A stretch of 64,000 nucleotides of DNA from Alligator mississippiensis (Eukaryota; Chordata; Crocodylia; Alligatoridae), in NCBI RefSeq assembly GCF_030867095.1, contig NC_081824.1:171314933-171378932 (forward strand), given 5' to 3'. This document shows positions 12,901 through 24,900 of this stretch, one piece after another. A model generated the notes under the pieces. It had not been told where the DNA came from, made no database searches, and saw only the letters and a list, made by a program, of their open reading frames with translations. Numbering within the stretch: position 1 is the first letter of the stretch; each line of letters begins with the position of its first letter. The position numbers and the translations under genes are program-made.

Positions 12901-15900
12901 TTAGGGAGGCCACCCAGCCACCACTCCCCTTATCTTTCCAGCTGCTGCTTCAGCTGGGTTTTCTAGGCTCCCCATCCTTTCCCTGAATTTTACTTCCTGC
13001 TCCTGCCTCCTGTAGCCTGTGCCACTGGGGGAGCCTGAAGCTAGGGACCGGAGGTGGAGGTGCCACCTGCACAAACATAGTACATTGGAAGTGGAGGGAC
13101 TACCAGGGAGCCATATGTATTAGTGCAGCAGGGGGAGGTGCAGCCCCCAGCCACTTTAAAGTTAGACAGGCCTGAATTAGTAGGAAAAAACAATCAATGC
13201 ATGGTGCTTTGACAAAACAATAACTGCAGTTGATATTATGAGTTTTCATATTACTTGGAAGAATTTCCTCTTCTGAAATAAAGCAAGTTGGTCAAAAATA
13301 AGTCAGTAATAGGATGACAAATTAGTCGTTGTAAACTGTTAAACTTTGGGTTAGGGACAGACATTACACATAAACCGGTTTATAGTTTCATAGTTGGCAG
13401 GGTCGGAAGGGACCTGAGCAGATCATCAAGTCCAATCCCCTACCGTGGCAGGAAAAAGTACTGGGGTCAAACGACCCCACCAAGGTGTTCATCTAACCTC
13501 CTTTTAAAGACCCTCCAGGGTAGGAGCCAGCATCACTTCGCTTGGAAGTTGGTTCCAGATCCTAGCTGCCCTGGCTGTGAAGTAGCGCCTCCTGATATCT
13601 AGTCTGAATCTACCCTCTGCCAGCTTGTGACCATTATTTCTAGTCACTCCTGGTAGTGCTCGGGAGAACAGGGACTCCCCCAATGCCTGCTGGTCCCCTC
13701 TGACTAGTTTGTAACAGGCCACTAGATCCCCCCTCAGCCTTCTCTCGTGGAGGCTAAACAGGTTCAGGTCCCTTAGCCTCTCCTCGTAGGGCCTGCCTTG
13801 CTGCCCCCCTGATCATGCAGGTGGCCCTCCTCTGGACCCTCTCAATGCTGTCCACATCCCTCCTGAAGTGTGGCGCCCAGAACTGGACACAGTACTCCAA
13901 CTGTGGCCTGACCAGTGCTGCATAGAGGGGGAGGATCACCTCCTTGGACCTGCTTGAGATACATCTGTGGATGCATGACAAGGTGTGGTTGGCCTTCCTG
14001 ACCGCGTCTAAGTGATCAGAAACTGGTTTAAACCTGGAACAGAACCGATGTTCAGTACACATAAACCAGTTTGAAAATGGCTGGAACCAGTTTGAGATAA
14101 ATCTGGTTGAATGTAGTATCAGATTTAACTGATTTGGGTCAAACTGGTTTATGAAATGTCTGTCCCGGATCCTTTGCTGGTTTAAAATAAACCAGACTCC
14201 CCGCAAGATCTTGGCATGCTCTCTGGGCTGGGCAGGGCGCTCCACTCTGCAGCAGCAGGCCCCTCCCCTCTGCTTTCTGGCTGGAGCTCCGACAGAGACT
14301 GCAGCTACAGCAAGGTCTGCCTGGCTTCCCCCTTGCTGCTGAAGCAGGGGCTCCCCCCGCCCATCTCCCACAGCACAGACCCCAGCCCCATGAACCCTAG
14401 GCATCTGGTATGCTAGCTAATGCCAAGAAGTGTCTGTGTGTGTGTCTCCAATTTTACTGGGACAGGCAAACAGAACAGTGACCACTAAGGGCTTTTTGGA
14501 GCTAATCAACAGGTCAGCTGGTAGGCTATTGTTTTGCTGATGGGGTGATAAACACTATTATCAGCCCCTTGCTGGCTTGCTTGCCTGTCAGTTTGATGCA
14601 GACAGTATAAAGAAGCAGGGAGAGGGAGATTGAAAAGCTCCATATCAGTAGATGCATGCACTGCACAACCCCCTTGGCTCAGAGTGCTAGCAGGGGGCTG
14701 GCAATACTCCCGCCCCTTGAGCAGCAAGCAGGGAAAAGCCTGGGATGGTACAGGCAGACCTCCCTAATCAGAGGTCCTGCCAGGGCTTGGCCACACCCCT
14801 CCCCTCAGCTCAGCACTGTGCAAGGAAAGTGAGGGCTGCCCTAGCACCACCCCTCCCCCCTGGCTTTTAGCCTGAGCCACTGGAGGCATAGCCAGCATTT
14901 CCTTAGTTCAGAAAGAATGTCTGTGCGGTTACAAACTGGTTCAGTCTAGCCAGGTTAGATTAACCTGCAAAGATTGAATCAATTCAATTCAAGAATTAAA
15001 TTCAAGGGTTGACACGGTCCAGAGGAGAGCCACGTACATGATCAGAGGACAGGAGAACAGGCCTTATGAAGAGAGGCTGAGAGCCATGGGACTCTTCAGC
15101 CTGGAAAAGCACAGGCTCAGAGGTGACCTGGTGGCTGCCTATAAGTACATAAGGGGTGTACATCAGGATCTAGGAGAACACCTGTTCACCAGAGTGCCCC
15201 AAGGGATAACAAGGTCTAACAGTCACAAACTCCTCCAAGACCATTTTAGGTTGGACATAAGGAGAAACTTGTTTACTGTCTGAGTCCCCAAGGCCTGAAA
15301 TAGACTCCCTCCAGAGGTGGTGCAATCACCTACTCTGAACTCTTGTAAGAAATGTCTGGACGCTTATCTTGCTGGGATCCTATGACTCTAGCTAACTTCC
15401 TGCCCCTGGGGCAGGAGGCTGGGCTCAATGATCTTCCGAAGTCCCTTCCAGCCCTAATGTCTATGAAATCTATGAAATTCAAGCTCAGGCTTGACAAGTG
15501 AGGTCAACAATGCAAAAAGACTAAGAAGTGTTGTTTTAGGAGTCCTTAAAAAACAGAAAATAACAGAGAATAAAACTATGTGGACTAGAGTGCTTCTATT
15601 AATTAAATGGCTAGCAACCATTGAAGCATCACAATTCACTTTATTAGAAACCTGTTAACAAGGAGAAGACTGTTATCATCACTGGGCAATTTTATCACCT
15701 CACTTATGGTTTCAAACCTAGTTTTCATTAGAACGAAATCACTTCATGAAAAGAGTTTGTTCAAACATCCTTTTCCACCCAAATACAAACTTGTGTCATT
15801 GTCAGACAACCAGAAAGTGAAACTGGCCAACCTAGAATCACCATCAGAATTGAAGTGAAAAAGTAGACTATGTAAGGTGAGAAGTCAATCGGGCATTTAA

Positions 15901-18900
15901 CATTGTTTTAATAATAAGCTGTTGTTAGTAATACAAACTGAATTAAATATTTAACTATGGGCAAAGACTTAAAATATTTAAAAACAGATTATTTCCAGAT
16001 ATATAAAAGCCTACTTAAATATCATACATTAAATATAGTCATACTTAAATAATCCCCAAACTCAAACATGACATTGAAACCAAGCAACTTCTACTAAATG
16101 CCCATTTATTATGAATTTAATCCTAGTATTAGAGCAGGCAGAGTACAAACCATATTTATTTCTCTTCCAATAAGTGTGACTCATCACCTACCGGCTATCT
16201 CTGTCCCACAGTAGTATTCGTATGTGGTTGATTATTGAGGGCTGACCCAATTTAATTTCAATGCCAGAACGGCAGTCATCATCAATTGGGTGTCGAGAAA
16301 AACCATGATCCAAGTCGTAGTTCTGTGTGTCTCCATCTAACAAAGCAGATTTCAGCTCCCCTTTCACAACTTGGGCTCCATATTTCATAGTGGCAATGTT
16401 TTCACCTGGTACTAAAAGAAGAAAGTATTACTTATCACTTATGTTCCTATTACATAATTTGTGATGTGTCTGATGGCTATGCAACCCTCTAGACTGCATC
16501 AACTTTATATGAACCTTATCCAAAGCCCACCAAAGTTAACAGAAGACTTTCTATTAGCTTTGTGGGCTTTGAATTAGTGCTCCTAAGTAGGGCTTCTCTA
16601 ATGTGACAAATTTATAGCAATGGATTCCCTATTTTTGCAACAGAATTGTGCCTCACCTTTTATTTTAAAAAACCTGGAGATAATGATCCTTGGCTTCCAT
16701 TAGTAAAACAATATAGGATTAAAACGCTATATAAAGATTATTAGCATTTTAAAGAAGAGACTTCTTTAAAACCTTGAAAACATGATTTGAATGCTAAATG
16801 ATAATGTTGTCATCTTGGTGCTTATGAGCAGTTGACAATAGCTTTCAGATACATGACTTTCCTATTCATCTCAGTGTGATGGCAAATTCAAGAAGTAAAG
16901 AACACAAATTTTGAACGTCAACATGTTAACTCTCTTGTGAACATGATAGCAGAAACAATAAGCTAAAATACTGCTGCCACAATTACAGGCAGCCTCCCAG
17001 CTTCAATACATGTAAAAAAACCCCAAAGTCTTTACTAGGAATTGATTTCCTATGTCTTTGTACTAAAACTTCATTTTTAACAAGTTAGAAATCATGAGTC
17101 TGAGCGCATGCTAACAATTATCACACAAGTAGATTAACAAGGAAAGTCAACAAATCACATTCAGGATTTCCAAACTTCTGGCTCTTAGTGCTATTAAGAG
17201 AATGCTTATTTTTGGTATACTTGGTAAAAGAAAGGAGGAAGGGAAGAAAGAAGGATTGACGCCTCATGCACCATGAAATCAGATGACCAACTTCTATGGT
17301 TTATAAAGGGTATGGACAAACACACATACAGACGCTTTAAGAGAGGAGAGAGAATTGAGGTTCCAGAGCATGCGGTTACAGTTATACTCTAACCATTACA
17401 CCTGCATGATCCAGCATTGATGCAAGTGAGCGAAGTTACCTTAATTTTGACCCTGAATGAAGCAGCATTAAAAATGGAAGTTTTGCCTCTCTTCTCACTA
17501 CAGAATCATGCAGATGAAACAGGTGCGCAGTATTTGCTTATATTTGATAACCTTTCATACTGAAACAATTATTACATCTGTCTATACTCAAAAGTGAAGA
17601 CATAGAAGATGTAGCTGTTGAAAGCAGTTTTCCAGGAAGAGCTCATTCTGTATGATTTAAAAAGCTACAGATTCCCTAAGAACATTCAACCTTATTCTCA
17701 ACTACAGGGAAAATATTATGTAATTATTACGCCGCACCACTAAATTATAAGAGGCTTGGCCAATTATGAATTCAGCTCTAACATTTTAAGTGACAGTCTA
17801 GTACAGTGGTGCAGGCAATTTCCTGTCACAGCAAAAAACAACAAAAATGTTTTCATCTTTCATGCTTAAAATTATATACACAAGGGAGCAGGGACTTATT
17901 TTTATTCTGTTTATTATACTGTAAACTAAGAAAGATATGGAAAGAAAACTAGTCAACTGCCCAACAAGAATGACTGGGGGGTGTAGGCAAAGACTACAGG
18001 CCTGGGGGCAGGCGCAGGCCCAGCAGCAATGGCGGTGGGCCCAAGCCTGGGTCCAGTGGGGCAGCTGCAGACCCAGTGCAGCAGCCACAGGGTGGTGGCC
18101 GTGGCTACCAGTAACCACCCCCTCCCCTCCCCTCCCTTCCCTGCCAGCTCTTGTTGGGGGGCAAGGGAGGGGTGCTCCAGCCCTGGCTCCAAAGAGCAGA
18201 TTGGGGAGTCAAGGCCAGTGCTGTTGGCCTCACCCCCTGGTTCCATCCTCGCCATCTCCCTCTGCCTCCAAGGAGCAAGGGAGTGGGAGGGGCCTGCCCC
18301 CCCCCCCCCCGAGCCCTCAGTCCCCACTGTCATGGCAGTGCTCTGCTGTCTGTCCTGTTTATCTAGAGCACTCTGATTGGCTGCTGAGACAGCCAATCAG
18401 AGCACAAATAAAGCATTATGGACAGACAGACTAAGGCTTTTATAATATTAGAAGATTCAAATATGAAATTAAAAGGTGGGTGACTTTAAAAGGTGAAATA
18501 CTTGACCATAAAGCTAGTATTAAAATGAGGCAGATGCCTTTAAACTGGGATATGTGGAGTCAACACATTGTTTTGCTTTTTGTCATTGTGGTACCTCACA
18601 TAAAAAACAGAAGACAAGTTAGGAAACTCAAATCTAGTTACACTGATCATTACTCTTTTTGCTTCAGATAAAAAAGTTCACCATCATATAAAGTAATTTC
18701 ACATTATCCCAGGTGGGTATGTATTAGTTTAGTCCAGGGACAGGCAAAGTCTAGCCTGCAGGCCGCATCCAGCAGGCAGTGGACTCTATTTCCAAGCAGA
18801 CCCTCCCCACATAGCTGGGGCCGGTCTCCATGGAGACGTCAGTGCAGCTGCAGTTGCACTGCACCCCAAAATTTGCTGCAGTCCCCCATAACTCCCCTCC

Positions 18901-21900
18901 CAGAGCTGCTACCGCCTGCCCCGCGCTGACCCAGCCCCCACCAAGAAAAGCCCAGTGCAGCCCTTAGCCCCAAGAGCGCAGCAAGCAGCCTGCCCTTACC
19001 CTGTGCACAGATCTGGGGGGCATATGCCCCGATAACTCCCCTGGGGCTGCATGCGGCATCCCCCCTACTCCCCACACCATCTGCCTGTGGCTCCATCCCG
19101 TACCCTGCCTCGGCCTGGCTGTGCAGTGCCTGGCCCTGCTCCAGCCCCATTTCATCCCTCATCGTGGGGGTCCTCAATCTGTGCCCCACCCCCACACCCC
19201 TTCCCTCCCCCATATCCCTTCCTCCGCATAGATTTACCAGCAGGATACTGCTCTCCAAGCTGCCGAGCTGCATATCGGCAATCGGATCAATATCATCCAG
19301 TTAATAACTGGCCATCAATATCGGCACAGAAGATCTTTATCAGCGTACCTATATGTCATTGTATAACATTCTCCCAATTAGCAGTATGCCACTTATTTAA
19401 ACTGGCACAGTGCATGGAACAGATTAACCACATGCCCCAAACAAAAGCATGCAAGTCCTTCCCACACAAATTACACAAATTAAGAAAATGCTGATACTCA
19501 CTTAACATGCCCCTGTAGTTAAGGTCCATGTCTCGACTTTCAGAACGAATTTTAATGGCATCCAGGATAGCATCAGGTGACAGTAATCCAGAAGGTCTTA
19601 CAACATTCAATAGTTCCGTCAGACTCATCAATGGCAAGCGTACTGCCTGCATGATTTCAGAATGATCTTCCTTGGGGTTATGTTTACACCAGTTCATCAA
19701 GGCCTGGAAAATATCTTTCTCAGGAGCTGCAAATGAATCTCTTTGTACAATACTTAGAAGAGCAGCCTAAAAAGAAGAAATACACCAAGAATAAACTTCT
19801 AGAATAAAGCTAATATTAAACAGATCTTTTGACTGCTAAAGCTATAGAAATACTAAAAATTACTTTCTTTTTTCTGCTTTATTTTTATAAACAATATATT
19901 TTTCATGGCATTTGTAATAATAAAAGCCTCTGAAATGTGTAAAAGTAAGCTCTGACAAAGAAAGCAAATGACCTAAAGATATGGCAGACTCGATACTTAT
20001 TTTAAAACCCCAGCCTCCTTACTAGAAACCACTATAAGCAACAGCTCCTCTGGATGAACTGTTGCCGATCCAAAATAATCTGGTGCCCTAAAAAAAGAAT
20101 GTTAACTTAATTGGCACTTCTCTGATTCAAGGCACAATGTCTTCATTATCACAATCTACTGGACAACATACTTTCATATTGAGCAAAAGAGGGGTTCTGC
20201 CACCTTCTATATATCTTAAATGTCTAAAGCGTATTAAGGCAGACAAGGTTCCTTGGGTGAATCTGATATGTTTTATTAGACCAACCCAAATAGTTGGAGA
20301 ATAGTTATTAAGCAAGCTTTCGGGTTCAAAAACCCTTCGTCAGGCTAAAGAAGTTTTAGCAGTTGGTGTGTGCTCTTTCTGGATGGAATGAAAAGTAAAG
20401 AAGCCAGAGGCTGGGCTGGGGAGTCAGTTGCCAGGCAGATTATAATGTGTCATAAATCCAATGTCTATGTTTAGTCCATGATGTTTAGTATCCAGAAGGT
20501 TGATGAAGTGGAGTTCATAGGCTTGTCTCTGGGAAGTGTTGTGTAAGTTTCCTTTGAGGATCAGGACTGAGAGATTAGAGAGTGATTTTCTTGTGAAAAA
20601 TGTGCCCCCACAGGTAATTGGGTATTTCTGTCTTTGATAGATTTCCGGTGTGCATTCATTCTGGTGCGCAGTTGTTGTTTGGTCTCTCCTACATATTTTC
20701 CATCAGGGCATTTGGTGCATTGGAGGAGATATATTACATTTCTGGAGGTGCAACTGTAAAATCCAGGGATGCTGATGGCTCTGTTGTGGGGTGCAGTAAT
20801 TGTGGGGGTGGTGGAGATGTGTTGGCAGGTTTTGCATTTCTTGTCATGGCACGGTCTGGATCCTTTTGGTGTGTTCTGGGCCTGAGGAAGTTTGCTTCTG
20901 GTGACGAGGTTAGCGAGGTTAGCTGCTTGTTTGAAGGCTAGGAAGGGTGGCTCTGGGAAGATCTTTTTAAGAATAGGGTCTCTTTCTAGTATGGGTTGCA
21001 ATTGTTTGAGGATTTTTCGTACAGGTTCAAGGGAGGGGTGATAGGTCATAACCAGCGGTGTGCGATTTGGGGGGGGGGGAAAGTGTTCTGTACTGCAGCA
21101 GTTCTTCACGTGGTATCCGGGTGGCTCTTTCAAACGTGCAAACTCTCTCTCTGGAGGAGTGTCCTTGTTGGGTGAAAGCTTTTTTAAGATTGGTGAGGAG
21201 GCAATCCCAGGTGTTCTCTTCCATACAAATGTGGTGGTATCTGAGGGCTTGGCTGTATATCACAGCTTTTTTGGTGTGTTTAGGGTGATTGCTGGTTCTG
21301 TGCAGATATGTATGTTTGTCTGTGGGTTTCTTCTATAATGTGGTCTGTATTTTATCATTCTGGATACTGATCATTGTGTCTAAAAAGGAGATGCTGGTGC
21401 TGGAGTATTCTAGAGAAAGTTGGATGGAGGGATGGTGATTGTTGAATTTCTGATGGAACTCAATCAGAGATTGTAGGGTTTCAGTCCAAATGATGATGTC
21501 ATCGATATATCTTAAGTATAGCAAGGGTTTGATGGTGCAGTTCTTGAGGAAGTCTTCTTCCAGGTGGCTCATAAAAAGGTTGGCATGCTGTGGGGCCATT
21601 TTGGTGCCCATAGCTGTTCCCATCAACTGCAGGAAGTGTTGATTATTAAAAGTGAAATTGTTGTGTGTGAGGATGAAGTGTATAAGGTCAGTAATATCTT
21701 TGTCTGTATTCTGAGTTGTAATCTTGTTCCTGTAGCTATATAAGGCAGGTTTGGATGTCATTCCTGGTATGGGATGTTGGTATATAGGCTGGTAACATCC
21801 ATGCTGGCTAGGAGCGTTTTGCTGGGAAGGTGGTCTATGTTTTTAAGTTTCCATAGAAAGTCTGTAGTGTCTTGCCTGGCAACTGACTCCCCAGCCCAGC

Positions 21901-24900
21901 CTCTGGCTTCTTTACTTTTCATTCCATCCAGGAAGAGCACACACCAACTGCTGAAACTTCCTTAGCCTGACGAAGGGTTTTTGAACCTGAAAGCTTGTTT
22001 AATAACTATTCTCCAACTATTTGGGTTGGTTTAATAAAAGATATCAGATTCACCCAAGGAACCTTGTCTGCCTATGTCCTTAGACCAACACGGCTACAAC
22101 CTACACCCCTAGAGTGTATTCAAACACTTTATAAAAATTACTCTATTTACCCAAATCCAAGATGACTTTAAATTTAATGCAACCTCCTCCCCCCACCCCT
22201 TAGACTCCAGACCCAGAAAATTATAAAGCTGTTTTAATTTTCCATGTCTAGAATCAAATTTTTGGAGGGTCACCTTAAATTCATCCCACCCCACCCCCTC
22301 CCGCTGCAGTAGGAAATCAGCAGCAGGGTGACAGGTGGTGGGGAAAGCAAGGAAGAGACAGGTGCAAGTGGTAGCAGGGCAGGCAGTCTGACCCTCACTT
22401 CTTGTACCCAAGTGCTTTCCTTCCCTCATTTACTCCCTGTGACTCACCCTGTCACCCGCTCCCCTGATTCACCCATTGCTTAGCTTTTCGTGCCTGCCTT
22501 GCTGCTACTTGCCCCACTACTGCTTACCACCCTCCCTCCTCTGGTGCCTGCCTTCCTGAAACTTAACCCCATTGATTTTTTTCCACTCACCCTGGTGTTA
22601 ACCCCAATGCACTCAGAGTTGCCATATTACATATGACATGAAGTAGCTAACAGTCAAAAGTATAGCATCAGGAGAGGACCCAATTAAAATTTCCCTAACC
22701 AGCTACTAAGTTAATCAGCTCTGCAAGGAATCTCATACCTATTCAAAGAACAGATGTTCTTATTAAAACTGCCAAAGGTTGGTATATTTTTACTATAAAA
22801 GGGCCTCAGATATGTTTTCAGATACTAATTTTAATGCACATTTATAAACATCCTTTGGAAGCTTAAAACAAGTTTGCATTCTCACAATTTTTTTTCTGCT
22901 ACTTCAAGCTCAGCTCATGACAATAAGACTGAGGTGGATGAATGCGATAGATGCTGGATCGCTGATGTATCCTGTCCTGGAAGGATTGGATATCCTTTTA
23001 GGTACCCTCCAGGGACACAGAGCCTACCATACATTCCTACATACATGTTCCCATACCTACTTCTAATAGACCATGTAAACGGTGTGAGCAGAGGACAAGG
23101 GACATAACCACATCTCCCCGGACTACAGTGGTAAACTATCACAGTTTCAGCTAGCTGCCAATTGCCCCAGTAGTGTAAGTGAAAGCTAACGTATATAGGA
23201 CTGACTCATTAATATAAGTGACAGCAGCCTGCAGGGTGCAAATCAGCGCACCCTGCAGGCTGCTATCACTTGCACTAATGGGATAGTCCTACATACAGGG
23301 GGCCTAATATGAGGAAAATGAATACAAAGATAAGTGTCATACCACATTTCACTTTCCTCCCTCAAACCTTACTGTGTACTCTTTGGACAGTCTTCAGAAG
23401 CCAGATAAGATGGTTTCAAAGGCAGCACAGAATTCATAAACATGTAAGAAAACATGTACAAAAATAGGAAATCTGTCTGCTCCTACCCTTAACAGTGCAT
23501 TGCTAGGGTTACACAGTATTTTCTCACATACCACATGCCCCCAAATAAGACATGGCCTTTGTTCCAAAGGGGGGGCGGGATTTTTTTTTTTAGTCAGAGC
23601 TCAGTGTTGAAAGCAGCAGCTGTAAAACAGTAACTGCAAAACAGTTAACAAGACAGTTCTGACCCTGAAGGGTAATGCTAGTTTTATGGTAGCCATCCAT
23701 CTCTCTGCTTCTACTCCTCCATGCTTCCACTCCAGTGAAGACATATCAACTCCCCCATATGACACGCACCCCTTTTTTGGAGGGCTAATGTTTGGGGAAG
23801 GAGGATATGTGGTATGAGAGTAAATGTGGTATATTTAACTTCTGTTATTGGTTAAAAATCTGGAAGTGATAGGCAGCAGGTTCAGAATGAATCCCCACAC
23901 TCTCATTCTTCCTGTACCACAATACTTACTTGTACAGAATTATATAAAAGTGTAATTCATTCTTCATCTGACCTTACCCTGAATACCTCCAGCAATAACA
24001 AATTCACTACTAAATGACCTTACTATAGTAAAGAGCTTCCTGTGACTTAACTGACTCTATTTTCAGTCCCTATAGTATTTTATCACAAAGTTAGAGACCA
24101 CAACCAAGAAGACCAGAAGAACATGAATTTGAAAACATACCTTAGAAAGAGACAGAAACCCTTCACTGGAGAGCACCTCTTGAGCATTTCTATCCATAAA
24201 CATACAACACATACAAGTCAATTTGGGAAGTGAATAGAGACTGGCAACATCAAATGTCATGCAAACATTCTGAATGTTAAGTATGGTGCAAAGATATTCA
24301 GATGTGGAATCCTCCAGCTCTGGGAACCCATATTTATGAGCCAAGCTCAGGAAGTCCAGGAGCACCTCTTCTTTCTCATCTCTTAGTGTGGCACGGCCTG
24401 TATAGATATATTTCAGCAGCATTGTAAATGCTTCTGCAGTAGTATCTTGAAGAGGGATTTCTGCTTCTGGCTGAGATTCTCTCATTCCACCATATAATAA
24501 TGCTCTAAAGGAAAAAAAAAACCACAAAAAAAAAAACAAAATAGAGAGAAAGGGAGAATGTAAGAAACGTATGCCCTAACAAAAAGGTGTTTCATTATAT
24601 AAAAGCCAATACACTGAACATCCTATATTTTATCCATATCCAACTGACAGGTAAAAGAATAAATTATATTACATTTAACAGATCTTTGAAGAAACAACAT
24701 AAAACAGAGGAAAACTGGCTTAGCAAGTAAGAAATGGAAACTTCTTTTGAATACAACTACAGCTCTTCTCTAAGCACAGGTGTGTCAAAGTGTCATGGCA
24801 AAGTTTCTTGTTCATCATATCTCCATTGTTTGTCTGTATCAGATTTGCTCAGTTTGCAAGTAAATTGTAACTATGAAAACTCAGCCTGGGAGTTAAGGCA

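Larger units (their letters stand above)
9922..16191 (-). other. BTBD9 intron between coding exons 5 and 4
   Basis: 9922-12858 is AT-rich single-copy-looking sequence in which I see nothing. 12859-15474 is the nested repeat cluster described separately. 15475-16191 shows nothing. Confidence 0.8.
16412..19501 (-). other. BTBD9 intron between coding exons 4 and 3
   Basis: 16412-17930 is AT-rich and featureless to me. The rest is the GC-rich repeats listed below plus unremarkable sequence. Confidence 0.8.
20238..22110 (-). mobile_element. Penelope-like retroelement (Neptune type), 5'-truncated, with inverted 200-bp arms
   Basis: Minus-strand coding remnants are, in order: reverse transcriptase motif A ([15 protein letters not shown], about 21760-21815), motif B ([17 protein letters not shown]), motif C ([12 protein letters not shown]), motif D region (SFLDTMIS), a linker with CHDKKCKTC, then a GIY-YIG nuclease ([23 protein letters not shown], about 20640-20740). 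RT plus GIY-YIG is diagnostic of Penelope-like elements. These have no capsid or envelope. Arms 20238-20437 and 21873-22072 are near-identical inverted copies; the right one extends to about 22110 with GGTTGTAGCCGTGTTGGTCT (minus strand). The reading frame is broken at several places and the N-terminal half of the RT is absent, so it is dead. Confidence 0.92.
19767..24140 (-). other. BTBD9 intron between coding exons 3 and 2
   Basis: It contains the Penelope-like element, a TIR fragment, a foldback and another TIR element, listed separately. The remaining sequence shows no gene. Confidence 0.8.

Noticed and set aside
18371-18402. Helitron 3' hairpin
   Set aside because: The hairpin is suitable but the expected CTRR terminus about ten bases beyond it is absent, and the shared tail continues for another 50 bases.
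17937-19494. Proline-, glycine- and alanine-rich frames of 100-165 codons
   Set aside because: They lie inside GC-rich repeat fragments with homologues at 31.7 and 42.6 kb and are not conserved in frame.
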